DNA of 64,000 nt from Auxenochlorella pyrenoidosa (lineage: Eukaryota > Chlorophyta > Trebouxiophyceae > Chlorellales > Chlorellaceae), in contig KQ482057.1 in the NCBI GenBank assembly GCA_001430745.1, forward strand, positions 633,047 through 697,046, given 5' to 3'. The notes below the pieces were generated by a model. That model was not told where the DNA came from. It searched no databases and saw only the letters and a list, made by a program, of their open reading frames with translations. Of the stretch, positions 30,913 to 42,926 are shown piece after piece. The first letter of the stretch is position 1. Each line of letters opens with the position of its first letter. The translations under genes and the position numbers were made by a program.

Positions 30913-33900
30913 CTACGCCTCCTGCTTGTAAATGGCGGCAGGGCTGCCCGGCGTGGCGCCTGCGATGCGGCTGTCCTCGGCTGCCTGCTGCTGCTCGTAG
31001 CTGACTGCATGCACCTCCAGCTCGCCGATCTGCAGCGCTCTGCAGGCAGGGGGGTGGAGGGCGCACGGCAGCGCTGAAGGTTTCCAGGGGCAGAGCTTCA
31101 ACGGGCAGGCGCTGTCAGAGACGGGCGAGTGCACTCCCCCCGGGTTGCGGCGGCTGACGAGCCCGATGACGCAGGCTCTGGTACCATGCAGCCGGGTGTC
31201 CGTGCACGTGCCGGTGACCCAGGCCTCGAAACCAAAAATTAACCCCCAGGCCACGCAAGCCCCCCCCCCCCAGCCACTGGCCTGAGCAGGAAGGCCTTGT
31301 TCTCCTGCAGCAGCGCCACCTCGTCAAAGGGCAGCCGGTCCTGCAGCGCCGCCGCGCCGCCCCTGACAGCCAGCTCTGTGCGGAACTTGGCAAACGGCAT
31401 CACTGCAGCGCGAAGCGGGGGGAGAGGGGGCGGCACCGGGTGGTTAGGTGCTTTTTTCTCTTTTTCCCCTTGATCCTCGCAGACAGGCGGGGCCCGACGT
31501 CGAAGGAATAAGGGATTAAAGCGGCTGGCATGCGAGGGTGGGAGGGAGGGTACAGCGCGTGGCACCCAGTGCCCTCCCTCGGCTCAGGGGCCACCAAGCA
31601 GCAGAATTGAGCAGAGCCCGGCGCACGCTGCCCCGCCTTCTCCTTCAAAACATAAAGCAGGTCGGGCGGGAGCACGTACACGCGCCGAGGTGGCCCGGCG
31701 TCAAGCTGCAGCAGGCGCGGCTCCCAGGCCCCCACCTGTCTGCTTGAGCGCCTTCTGGTTCATGGAGGAGAGATCCGGGTCAGTGCTGAGGGTGGCAAGT
31801 ACCTGCAGCAAATAGAGCAGTGAACGTGCCACAGCATGGGCGAGTCAGCGCGGGGTGGGGGTGTGGGGGGGTTGCTGTCGTGCGCACCAAGTGCACAGCA
31901 AACGCAGCGGGCAAGGCAGGCGCGGCAAGCGACCGCCGTCAGCGGCAAAGCACTGCCGGCAAGCCCTGCCTTGGCATGCACTCTCAGCACTGCCGCCAGC
32001 CGCAGCCCTTGCCTGCTGCATGGCATCCGCCGGGAAGCTGTTGGTCGCCGCGTCAAACATGCCCGCCAGGCATGCCAGCACCTTGGCGTGCCAGCCGCCA
32101 AAGCGGTCGGCCACATACACGGCCACCCCGGTGACCTGCAGGGAGGGGGGGGGGAGGAAGTTGTCTGCCAACACCTGCGGTCACACAGGCCAGCAGGCTC
32201 TTGGGCAGCGCGCAGCTGGTCGGCAGCAGTGGGTAGCACGCCTGCCGGTGCCTTCAGTGCGCCGCGCACCTTCTTGGCCGGCTGCGGCGCCTCGCCCTTC
32301 TTGGGCTTGGCCGGGGTCTCGGCCTTGGCGATGCCCTTGCGCAGGTGCGCTATCGTGTCGTCCAGGTACCTGCAGGCGGGGCGGGCGCAGCGGGGCGGGG
32401 AAGCACGGTCTGTCAGCTGCGGGGCGCGGCTGGCAGGGTCATGTGCGGAAACGGGTTTGAGCGGGTTTGAGCGGGTTTGCCCAGGGGCCTGCGGGCAATG
32501 TTTACGCAGGCATGCAGGCAGCACAGAGAGGCAGCACAGAGCTCTCTGCGCAAGCAGTACTGGGCGGAAGAGCGGGGCCACTCACTTGGCGGCCTGCTGC
32601 AGCACATAGTCCGGCGTCTCTGCCGCAGGCCAGCCAGCTGCGCACACAGAGAGAGCACGCGGGAAGGGGGTGGTCATGGCATCAGTTGACGCATTCTCGC
32701 TGCAGGCGCCTGGATACTTGCTGCCCCTGCCAGGTGCCCCCGAGGGTTGACGGCCGCTCACAAACTCCTTCCATCAACCTCTGCAGTCCTTGGCGCTCGC
32801 CTGGACCAGCGCACGGCAGCACGCAAACATGAAGAGGCAAACCGGTACTGAGCAGGGGCACCGCGTGATCTCAGGCAGACAGACGCACCCGTGATGACCA
32901 TGCCGGGCTTCTTCAGCAGGTTGCTCCAGATGTGCTCGCAGGTGTGCGGGCAGATGGGGGCCAGCAGCAGCGCGCACAGCTGCGATGGGGCAGGGAGCAA
33001 GCTGGCGCGGCTGGGAACGGTTGCGCAAAGGGGGTGCCAGCAAGGGAGGGTGGGGCCCGACGGCAACGCGCACGGCTCAGGGCAGCGAAGCATGGGCCGC
33101 AAGCCCAGCGCGCGCTGGTTGACAAGCATCGAAAGGGCGGGAGAGCAGGGCACAGGCAGGCCTTTATGGGAGCAGAGGCAGCGCGCGAGGTGGGGGGAGA
33201 GGCGTGCTGGCGGGCGCGCCGCACCTCGATGTAACGCAGCAGCAGGCGGCGGTTGCCGCCCTCGGCGCCGCAGGCAAAGCGGTACACGTCGCGCGCGTTC
33301 TGCAGGTCGTACCTGCAGGCAGAGGAGGGTGCAAGCGGCGGAGGCGCTCTGTGCCAACCCTGCAAGATTAATCGCCCCCTAGACAGCCACACACACCCAA
33401 GCCTGGCCTGCAATACTGTGCAATGCTACAAACCTGGCACAGCAGTTGCCAAACCGACGAGCCTCGCGCAGCAGCCCGGCTGAGGGAACCATCAAGCCAG
33501 CGGGCGTGCTGCACGCAGGGGCTGCATGCCGGCACGCTGTACCCACCAGCCGGACTTGAGGGCCTCGCGGAACAGCATGCGGTCGTAGGCGGCGCGGGTG
33601 CGGGCCACCGCGATGTTCATCTCGTTGTCAAACACGCGGTCCAGGAAGGAGGTGGGGGGCTCGTCGCGCAGGCTGTCCGCCGCCGCCAGGGTCTCCTCTG
33701 CAGTGCCGAGGGAGGAGAGGAGGCAGAGCAATGGGTGCATGCTCAGAGTTTGCTCAAAGACAGGCATTCCATGACCCTGGCGGTGCTGCCTTGGGACGCC
33801 CTAGCATGCACAGGCGGCGGCAGGCCTACTGGGGCTTTGACAGAGCCGGGGAGCACAGCCAGACAGCAGCGACACTGGCTCCAGGTCAGCCCATTGACAG

Positions 33901-36900
33901 GGCAAGGGGCGGCTGCAGGTCCTGGCAGATGCATGCTCGGATGGTTGACGAAGCAGCGGCAGCGGCAGGGCGCACCGATCCAGGCCAGCTCCTTGGTGAG
34001 GCGCAGGATGGCGCCGTTTGCGGTGCCGTGCTCAAAGTTGGCATCGTCCATGGTGTCGCCTGGCAGGACGAAGGGGCAGGGCGGCATGGCAGCGCATTGT
34101 CAGCGCGCATGGGGGCGCACAGCGGGTGAATAACTGCCCTGCAAATGCAGGAATCATGCAGGCTACCCCTCCTCCCGCTGCGTGCAGTGACGCGAGCAGT
34201 TCCCCTGTGTTGTTGCGTGCCCACACGACTCCCCTCCCAGCGTGCCCCACGGCAGCACCTGCATCCGCCAGCGCGATGCGCATTGCGTCGCTGCTGTACT
34301 CGCCAATCGCCTGCTGCAGCGTCTTGAAGTTGCCTGCAAAGGTGATGTGGGGGAAAGGGGTCTGAAGCGGCAAGCAGCCAATGTCGCACAGATGGGCTTC
34401 AATCGGCGGAGGCATCTTTGAAAAGCAGCCAGCACTTGCGCTCATTCGTGCCATGCATGGCAGCCATTCAATAGGAGTTTGGGGGCGGCTCGGCAACCCA
34501 CCCGTGCTCTTGCTCATCTTCTCCGCATTGAGCAGCAGGTGGCCGTTGCAGCGCATGGACAGCGGCCAGTACTGCTGCTGCCCCGCCCAGATGGCGGTGT
34601 GGTTGTACAGGCAGAAGGTCAGGTGGTTCTGCGGGCAAAGGAGTGGGGTCGGGGCAAGTGGGTTGGGTCGTGGGGTGGCAGGGGCTGCCGCCCAATGACG
34701 GCAGTGTTGGCTGAACAGGGAGCCAGGCCCGTGCCCAAGACTGCGGCACAGACTCCACGCAATAGCTGCCCGAATTGACAGGAAGGGCAAGGCAGGTGGC
34801 CAAGACAGCACGGACCAGAGCAACAGGAAAACTTTATCCACAGGTGACAAGGGCACCCAACCCAACCCACCTGGATCAGGTCCTTGCCCGACACCCGCAG
34901 GTCAAAGGGATACCAGTACTCGAACTCGCGCTTCATCTTCTGCAGCAGCGGGAGGGCGCGGCGTGGAGGGAGCGTGGTGAGGCATGGCCAAGGTGGGGTT
35001 CCCAGCGGTGCGTGCCGCTGCTGGGGACGGTCGGGCCAGATGCGGGTCAGAGACATTATCTGGCGCCCCTTGAAGCGGAGGTGGCCGCGCCTGCCGCCTT
35101 GCCCATGCCGTGCAAACAGCGTGCATGCCCAGCCCGGCCCCCAACTCGCCTGCAGCAGCTCGGTGGGGATGGGGCTGCTGGCGGGCAGGTCGGCGCCAAG
35201 GTAGATGTAATCCCAGACCTGGTGGGGTTTGGATCCGAGAAAATGGGTCAAACTCACGGGGAAGCACAGTGGAGCGCACATGCGCGCTTGAACAACAGAG
35301 AACACCCCGTCCGGAGCTGCAGGGCAAGGAGATCCTTTCAGCTGGCTGCATGGTGAGGCTTCTGACCCTGCGCAGCAGCATCACATTCTCAAGCACCCTG
35401 GGCCCTGCCTCTCTGCCAGCACCCACCTCGCTCGTCATCTGCTCCGCCTTGATGGGCCCCTCGCCCTCGCCATACATGTCGCCAGACTGCAGGATGTGCG
35501 CCACTGCAGCACGGGGGGAGGAGGGGGCAGACCAGCGGGGCTTGATTGCAAGCCCGGATAGGCCACAGAGACAGCCGGGCTCGGTATCCCCTCTGTCAGG
35601 GCGGCGGGCAAGCAGATGATGGCGGTGGCGGCCTTGCTGCCCCCTCGCTGCTCGCCGGCCCTGCTTTGATTGCACAGCTGCACTGGCCATTCATCGGAAC
35701 AAGCGGCTCAGCGGGCGCATGACCCCCGCGCTTGCCTGCGTAGTATGCCATGTAGATGGTGCTGTCCGACAGCGACTCCACCAGGTACACCGGGTCCCAG
35801 GGCAGCCTGGGGGAAAGGGGGGGGGGAGGGGGGGGGGGTTCAAACAAAGGGATGAGAGGAAAGGGCTGAGAGACTGCTGTGGTTGCCGCGGCTGGACGGC
35901 AGCGGTGCATGGTCTGCAAGGGACACAGGGAAGCGAGCAGAAGGCGCGCCCAGCGGCGGGCGCAGCAGCGGCAGGGGGGCCGCCTCACCGGGTGCCCAGG
36001 CCAAAGGAGCGGGAGCAGGCCCACTGGTTGAGCCAGCCCAGGGTGTGCTCAAACTGGTGGCGGGCTGCGGGCGAGGGTCGACACATGGAACGGGGCGAGA
36101 CTTAGAGCGTGAGGCGCGCTGTCAGGGCATGCGCATCGGCGTGGCGCTGCCGAGCCCGCTGGGCCGCCACTGCTTGAGGCAAATCCCAAGCCTGGCAGCA
36201 TGAACCAACACACCACACACTGATCTGGCCTGCACAGGTCAGGCCAGGCTGGGCCCTGGCCGGTGAGAGACGGGGGCGGGGGCGCTCACTGTTGTCGTCG
36301 TACAGCTCCATGCGCTTCAGGCACGCCTCGGTGGCCTCGCGCCACTCCTGCTCGCCATAGGTGACGTACCTGCGGGGCGGGCGCGGCGCAGGAGCGTGCA
36401 AAGGAAGGTGAAGGCCGGCGCTGCGCAGCGTGGCAGGAACCCCCACCCCCGACCCCCCACGCACCCACAGCAAGAGGCATACCGACCACCCAGAATGGGC
36501 GGAGACATCCAGGATAGGGGCAGGCTTTGGCAGCCCCCAGGCCCAGGCCCCCTGATGCTCACCACTGGTCGGTGAGCGCCACCACGCACTCGTCGCCCGA
36601 CCGCGACATGACCGGCTTCTCGGGCTCGCTGTACAGCATCGCCTCGCCCGCCGCAATCATCTCGTTCTTGATCAGCCCCTTGACCTCGTTGACCTGAGGG
36701 GCGGCGGGGGGCAGGGCACATGTCGGGGGCAACTGGTGTGGTGCGACAAGCGAGCCTGGGCGCAGGACGCGGGCAGCTGCATGGTGTGCAGGTGGACACA
36801 GCCCCTTAGCATCGCTGGCTCAATACTTGGATGGCAAATCACGTCCAGTTGTATCGAGGCAACCCCCTCGCGCCACCCTCACCTTCTTGCCGGCGTACTC

Positions 36901-39900
36901 GCCCACGATGAGCACGCCATCGGTGAAACCCTTGAGGTAGACCAGCTGCTTGGCCTCGGCCAGCTTCTTGGCGTCGTTCTGCGGGGCGGGTCGGTGGAAG
37001 AGTCGGTGGAGTCGGGGTGCATGAGGAGGGCCAGGCATGTGTGAGCAGGCTTGGCCGTGCGGTGCCGTTCCAGGTGGAGGCGTGCACAGACTCAGCAGCT
37101 TGAACCTGAACTGGCCCAGACGCCTCCCTCATCACGCAGAGACGGCACACACGCACGCAAGCATGCGTGCTGGAAATATGAAGGTGGCACCACGAGGCTG
37201 GCCCGCCCCGCCCCACCTGCGACTGGATCTTCATGTCGGTGCAGACCTTCTCCGCGGCGGCGGTGCCAAAGCCGGGGATGTCGATGATGGGGATGACCTG
37301 CCCGGGGGTGAAGTATGGGTTGGTGGGTGTGGAAAATGTGTGAGTGTGTGCGTGGAGGGGTGGAGGGCATGATAAACTGCATACAGTGATTAAAGTGCAT
37401 TAGCAGCACATCCCCGCATGGCAAGGAGCGGCAGCGAGGCTTAACGCAGAGGGACAGGCCCCGAGGCGGCGCAGCTCCCTCAGGCAGGCTCAACAGCCCA
37501 TCACCCCCGCGCGCGTGGCGCGGCGCCTGCAGGGCAGCCCACCTTGTAGGGCAGCACCCACTCGTCCAGGATGCCGTACTTCTCCCGCAGCTTGGGCTTG
37601 TTCACTGGGGCATGTCAGGAGTTGGGGGTCGAGGCGGAAGGGCGGGCCATCTACTGAGTGGTTGATTGAGGCCCGACCTTGGCAGGGGCGCAGGCGCACG
37701 ATCCCTCCCCCTGTTTTGAGGCACGACCTGAAGCCCAGGCCAAAATCAAAGAGTGCAGTGCCATCCGATCCCCGGAACGAGAGCAGCCCAGGCCACAGGG
37801 CTTCAAGTGCGGCTCACCCAGGTCCATGAGGGCGGCGTAGTCATCGGGGGCGTCAGAGGGCACGGAGGTGACGATGCCCGTGCCCTGCAGCAGGCGCCAG
37901 TCAAAACCAGGCAGCAGGGCATGGTGTGAGCGCCACTGTGATCTCAGGGCGGCAGGGATTTGGCCACGTTCAGTGGCGCTGTGCTGCGGCACGGGCGGCA
38001 ACGCCCAGCGCTGTGCATGGCGTGGTGCGGGCAGAAGCAGCTGAGAATTCTGGCTTGCCTTGTTGGTCAGGATGGTCAGCAGGGGCAGCACGTAGATGTG
38101 GTCGTGAGGGGTGCGCGGCGACTGCGGCAGGGGGCGAGGGAGTAGGGCCAGGCAGGAGAGGATTTGTTCACGGATTTGCATCTCGCACATGCGCCGCCCC
38201 TATGCAGGCCTGCTGTCAGCTCCCCTGCAAAAACAGAGCCCTTCTCATATGCGCCGGCAAGGCAGACATCTGGAAAATTGGCCACACCGACGGCCAGGCC
38301 CACACAGGCAAGTGCCTGAAGGCATGGCCAACCGGCATGTCTCCTCTGCACCCTTGCTGGTGCGAATCAGCATTTTCTCCTTCCCACTTGACCCCGCTGG
38401 CGCGCCCCACCTTGATGGGCAGGCCCAGCAGGTCTGTGCCCTTGAGGTCCAGCAGCTTCTCAGGCTTGCCGGTCACGGGCATGCGGTCCTGCAAGCAGGC
38501 AGAACAGGCTCACATGAGCAGCGCTTGGACAACCAGCAGGGGCAGGGGAGGCCACCAGTGCTGAGAGCCAACAGGCAGGGCAGGCTGATGCCCAGGCGGG
38601 GGCAGGCGTCTGCACGGTGCATGCTTGATGGGCAGGGGCAGCGGCGGGGCGCGCCTGGTACGACAGGTTGAGGGCGGAGCGCTCGGTCATCACGTACACC
38701 TCGCCGTTGAGGCCGCGGAAGGCGGCGTAGTCGCCGTCGGGCAGCGCCCAGCAGTTGGTCTGCCCGTACATGGTCTCGGGGCTGCGGCGGGGCAGGGGCA
38801 AGCAGGTGCATTTCGGTGGACGAGGAAGCCGCAACGGCGGTGGCAGCAGGCAGGCCCCAGCAGTTGGGCGTGGCCAGCACGCGCGTGCAGAAGGCAGGGC
38901 AGGAGGCGCATGCGCCTGCCCGCGCGGTACCGCAGCTGTCCCGTGCCAGCAACAGGCTGCACACGTGATCCGTGCCGCCCCGCAGGCAGGGCCCAGGCCT
39001 CACCGCAGGGTGGCAGCCATGAGGAACACCGGCCCCTGGCCTGCAGGGAAAAGAGGCAAGGCCGGGCAGGCAGGAGCACTGGTCGAACAGTGTCTCGCTC
39101 CGGCTGTCATCCGGCACAGCAGCCAAGCACAATGCAACACGACCAGCGGCCGCGTGCCACCACATACAAGAAGGCCAAAGCGCACGGCATCCTGCGCAAT
39201 GGCTGCACACGTGCCTGGTTAATACAGGCTTGAGCGCACGGCACACCCAGGCAGGCAGACAGACAGGCAGGCGGGCAGGGCTCACCCTCCAGCGCCGCCA
39301 GCTTGCCCTTGAGCTCCAGCACCCGCATCTTGATCAGAGTGTACTCCTGCAGGAAGCAATGGCAGGGCGACGGTGGTACACTGGTTGACTTCCTGTTGAT
39401 GAGCAATGCAGGGTTCAGGCAGTTGTGCACTGCGCCCACAGTACGCAGCCGGCAGGCCCCGCCAGCGCCAGCCCACCTGAGGGCCCACGCCCTCGCCACT
39501 GGCGCGGTCGTGGTCAGCACAGGGCTGCATGGGACCGGGGGCAATGGTGGCACTGCTATCAGGGGTCATGATGCACGACTGGGGGGGCTGCCGTCGCGGG
39601 TAGGGCTGGCCACATCGCTGCCCAGGCCCTGCCCTCACAGCGCTGCCTGCAATGGCTGCCATGCTACGCTGTGCCATGCTATGTCACGCTGTGCTAGCAA
39701 CGCTGCGCCTGCTGTGTGCCCACCTGGCCGTCCAGGGGCGAGTACACGGCGTACCGCTTGTCCTTCACAATCTTGCCCTGCACGGGGGCAGGCCAGGGCA
39801 GGTAACCGCTAGATGCAGTTGCAGAGCTTTGCCGAGGCCACAGAGTGGCTGTCAAGGGGGCAGCGAGGTGTCGAGCCTCCTTGGCACCCAGCCCCGTCCA

Positions 39901-42542
39901 GCTCCCATGTCGCAGGGGTGACCAGGGCGGGGGGGAGGGGCGGTGGAGGGTGCGGGCAGCTGATTCAATGCAAGCCGGTTGCCGCCAATTGTTCCAGGCT
40001 GCTTCTACAGAGAAGGCAAGGAGCCCACCTGCTTGTGCAGCACCTCAAACTGCCAGCGCACAAAGGAGTCATAGTAGGGGTTGACGTCGGTGGTGATGAA
40101 GCTGAGGGGGTGGGGGGGGGGCGGGGGTGCAAGGTTAGAAGGCTGTGAAGGGAGCAAGGGGGAGTGAGGCTCGGACAGGGAAAATGTGCAGACGAGCATG
40201 CCTCAGATGCAGGAAGGAGGCGCGTTGGGGTCGAGCTGAACTGCAGTTGGGCCCAGGCTGAAGCCACACAAGGGACCACGGAGCCTGCAGAGGTAGGGCC
40301 TGACCAAAACGGTACTTGCGATCGGCCGCAAGATGCACTGCCACTGGCCTGGGGCCCCACCTGCGGCGCCAGTCGATGCCGCAGCCCATGGCCTTGAGGT
40401 CGCGTACCGCCAGCGGGGGGAAGTAGCGCAGCCAGTGCAGGGGGTCGGCAAACTGCGGGCAGGCGGGGAGAGCGCATGCGTGGAGGCGGGGCGGCGAAGA
40501 GGTGCGGCGGGGGAGCTCCGCAGCTGTCCTTGAGGCCCCCAAGCGCGGCCACAGTGGCAGCAAGGGGGGCCCTCAAGGGACGGCTGTTGTTCGGCGCAGG
40601 CGCCCGCCCACCTGCGCAATCTCCTCCTCGGGGATGCCGCTCATCTTAAGGATGTCCCACTGCACAGGGCGGGCAGCCAGGAGGGGCGCTGTGGGCGCGG
40701 CGCAACCTGCGTGCCGGGCACCCGGTTCTCGGGCCGCAACTGCGCCGCAGCAGGCACGGCGGTTTGAGCACGCTACCGTGCAGCGACGACTGGGAGCCAG
40801 ACAGGCACTCAGGAACACCCCCGCCCCCCCCTCCCCCACCTGGGTGTTGCCCACGCCCTTCTTGGCCGCCGCCTTGCTCTTCTTGGCCACAAACTTGGTT
40901 GGGTCCACCGAGGCGCCGTCCTCCTGCCAGCGGCGGGGGCAGGAAAGGCAGCACAGCATGGGACTAGATGGCGAAGGCTGGGACCGATTGACGAGCTTGC
41001 GGAAAGCTCTGCTGGGCTACATACTAGGCGGGTGCGACCGGGCCGTCGCCCTCTGGCAGGCCACACACAGGCGGCGCAGAGACAGCAGGACCAGTCCATC
41101 GGGCGCTGCGAGCAAGTGCTGGGATGCCCCCAGCAGCACGCTTGGCGGCAGCAGGCGGCAGCCACGGTGCAACGAGGGCGGACCGGACCTGGGCGGGCGC
41201 CGGTTCGGCGGCCGCGGCGGCCGCTGCCACCTCCTCCTCTGTGGGGAACTTTGGCGGGTTGCCATAGGTGGCAATCTCGCGCGCCAGCTTGTCAGCGCAG
41301 GCCTGAGGCAGGGGCACAAACGGGGCACAGAGAGCAGTTGCAGGGGCTGGGCAAGCGCTGAGACGAGCATGGCTGGGCACGGGCTGGTGGCACAACAAGC
41401 TCTGTCCGCCCGCTGTGGGCCCTGGACCTCTTCCCACAGCAACCAGGCACTCAGGAGCTGCCAAGCTCGGCCTTCAGCTCGACACAGCCGGCCCGCCAAT
41501 TCACAAGCAACTCCTTGCCCTGGCAGCTATCGCTGCGCCCAAGTCGGCATACAGGCAGGCGGGCAGGCGAGCTAGACAACCGCGTCCCGTAAAGGTCGCC
41601 AGCACCACAGCAGCAGGCTCGGCGGGCGGCCCAGCGGGCGCACCTTGATGGGCATGCCGGTGCAGTGGAAGCCCTGGGGGAAGAGCACGTTGTCGCCGCG
41701 CAGGCGGTGGTACGCCGCCGCAAACTCCAGCTTGGAGAGGGAGAATGCGTGGCCCAGGTGCAGCACGCCATTCATGTAGGGGTAGGGGAAGGTGCCGAAG
41801 AACTTGGGGGGGCGCCCCTCGGAGGGAGCGTCTGCCTCAAAGGCCTTGGCTGCCTCCCACTTGGCCTGCGCGGGCGGGCAGAGGGCAGGCAGGCACTCGG
41901 CGCTTGTCCAAAAGAACAGGTGGCGAGTTAGGCGCTACTGCTGGCAGCTTGCTGCATGCCCGGCTGCAGGGCGGAGCAGCAGGCACATGACCAGCGCCAC
42001 CTGAATTTCTTGCCACCCTGGCGTGCTTGCACCTCTGCAACCCGACCCTGCGTGGTGAGCGCCAATGGCCAGCCATTGCGGCAAGCTCGGCCCTACCCAC
42101 CTGCACATCCTTTTGGATGGACAGCAGCAGGTCGCGCCGCGCCGTGTTATGCTTCGCCTCCTCCTGCACACCCATGGGAGGGGTGGAGGCAGGGTGGGTA
42201 GGGCAGCAGCCCCAAGCAAGTCGCAAGCACAGCGCTGGCACACGTGGGACGTGCACAGGCCGGCTTGATTGACAGACGTCAGCATCCGGGTGAGGAGCTG
42301 CGCATTGTCGCCACCTGCATGCGAAATCTCAGACCCCAAGCGCAAGGCCACAGCGAGCAGGCGGCAGCGGCGGCTGGCGGCAGCAGGCCCCACTGAGCCG
42401 ACAGCCCCACTGCTGCCGATGTCGATTCACACTCCTGCTGATATCTGAACACCAGCACGGCGAGCAGCAGAGCGCATGCTGCACACCGGACGCTAGCCAA
42501 TCACACAGGAAGCTAGGGGCGGCGACGCACCTGTGCAGACAT
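30913..42542 (-). CDS. LARS: Leucine--tRNA ligase, cytosolic
   Basis: This class I synthetase charges tRNA(Leu) for cytosolic translation. The first exon is 12 nt (42531-42542, MSAQ), then 42101-42163 and 41644-41865, which carries [14 protein letters not shown] with the HIGH-type motif HLGH at 41749-41760. The CP1 editing domain is present: [15 protein letters not shown] (38658-38779) and [19 protein letters not shown] (37821-37887) with the editing-site Asp. KMSKS lies at 34506-34520. The anticodon-binding region follows ([37 protein letters not shown]), then the long eukaryote-specific C-terminal part. That part ends in a Gln/Ala-rich peptide with TAG at 30913-30915. About 38 exons span 11.6 kb, the largest gene here. 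Domain order is that of plant and animal cytosolic LeuRS, not the organellar bacterial type. Some exon edges are unverified. Confidence 0.95.
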
Positions 42543-42926
42543 CCTGGCAAGCCCACCGGGTGGCTGCCAATGTGGATCCAGTGAAAGAGGCTGGGCTTGG
42601 CCAGCTTGCTGCGGAACAGCCTTCCTGCTGGGCCTTGTGCTGCGCCTTCACTGGTGAATGGTTGCGAGTTTCCAGCCCATTCAACACTCAGTCAGCGATC
42701 TCGATTACATTTCCCAGCCGCTTGCTCGCCGCTCGACAATCTTGCGCGCTCTCCTTTGCACGGCAGCCGCCTCTGAGCCGAAACTGCCCTTCAACCACAG
42801 TAGCATCTCCCAAGAAGTGTCGGAAGAGCCGTCGGGGCTCCGTGCGCAGCACCAGCTGCAGCTTGTCGCCGCCGCCGCTGCTGCTACCGCCAGGCCTCGT
42901 TCGCCGAGCAGGCAGCGGCAGCAGCC
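42543..42926. promoter_or_regulatory. Divergent promoter between LeuRS and WDR70-like gene
   Basis: 384 bp separate the two start codons (42542 minus, 42927 plus), so both promoters and 5' UTRs share this space. No TATA box or known motif is clear. Confidence 0.55.

Noticed and set aside
35811..35839. Long G runs in LeuRS introns as possible special elements
   Set aside because: Simple homopolymer runs are frequent in introns of this GC-rich DNA and no function can be supported from sequence.
40502..41575. 357-residue open frame on the + strand inside LeuRS
   Set aside because: It overlaps several LeuRS exons in antisense and has no recognisable protein features.
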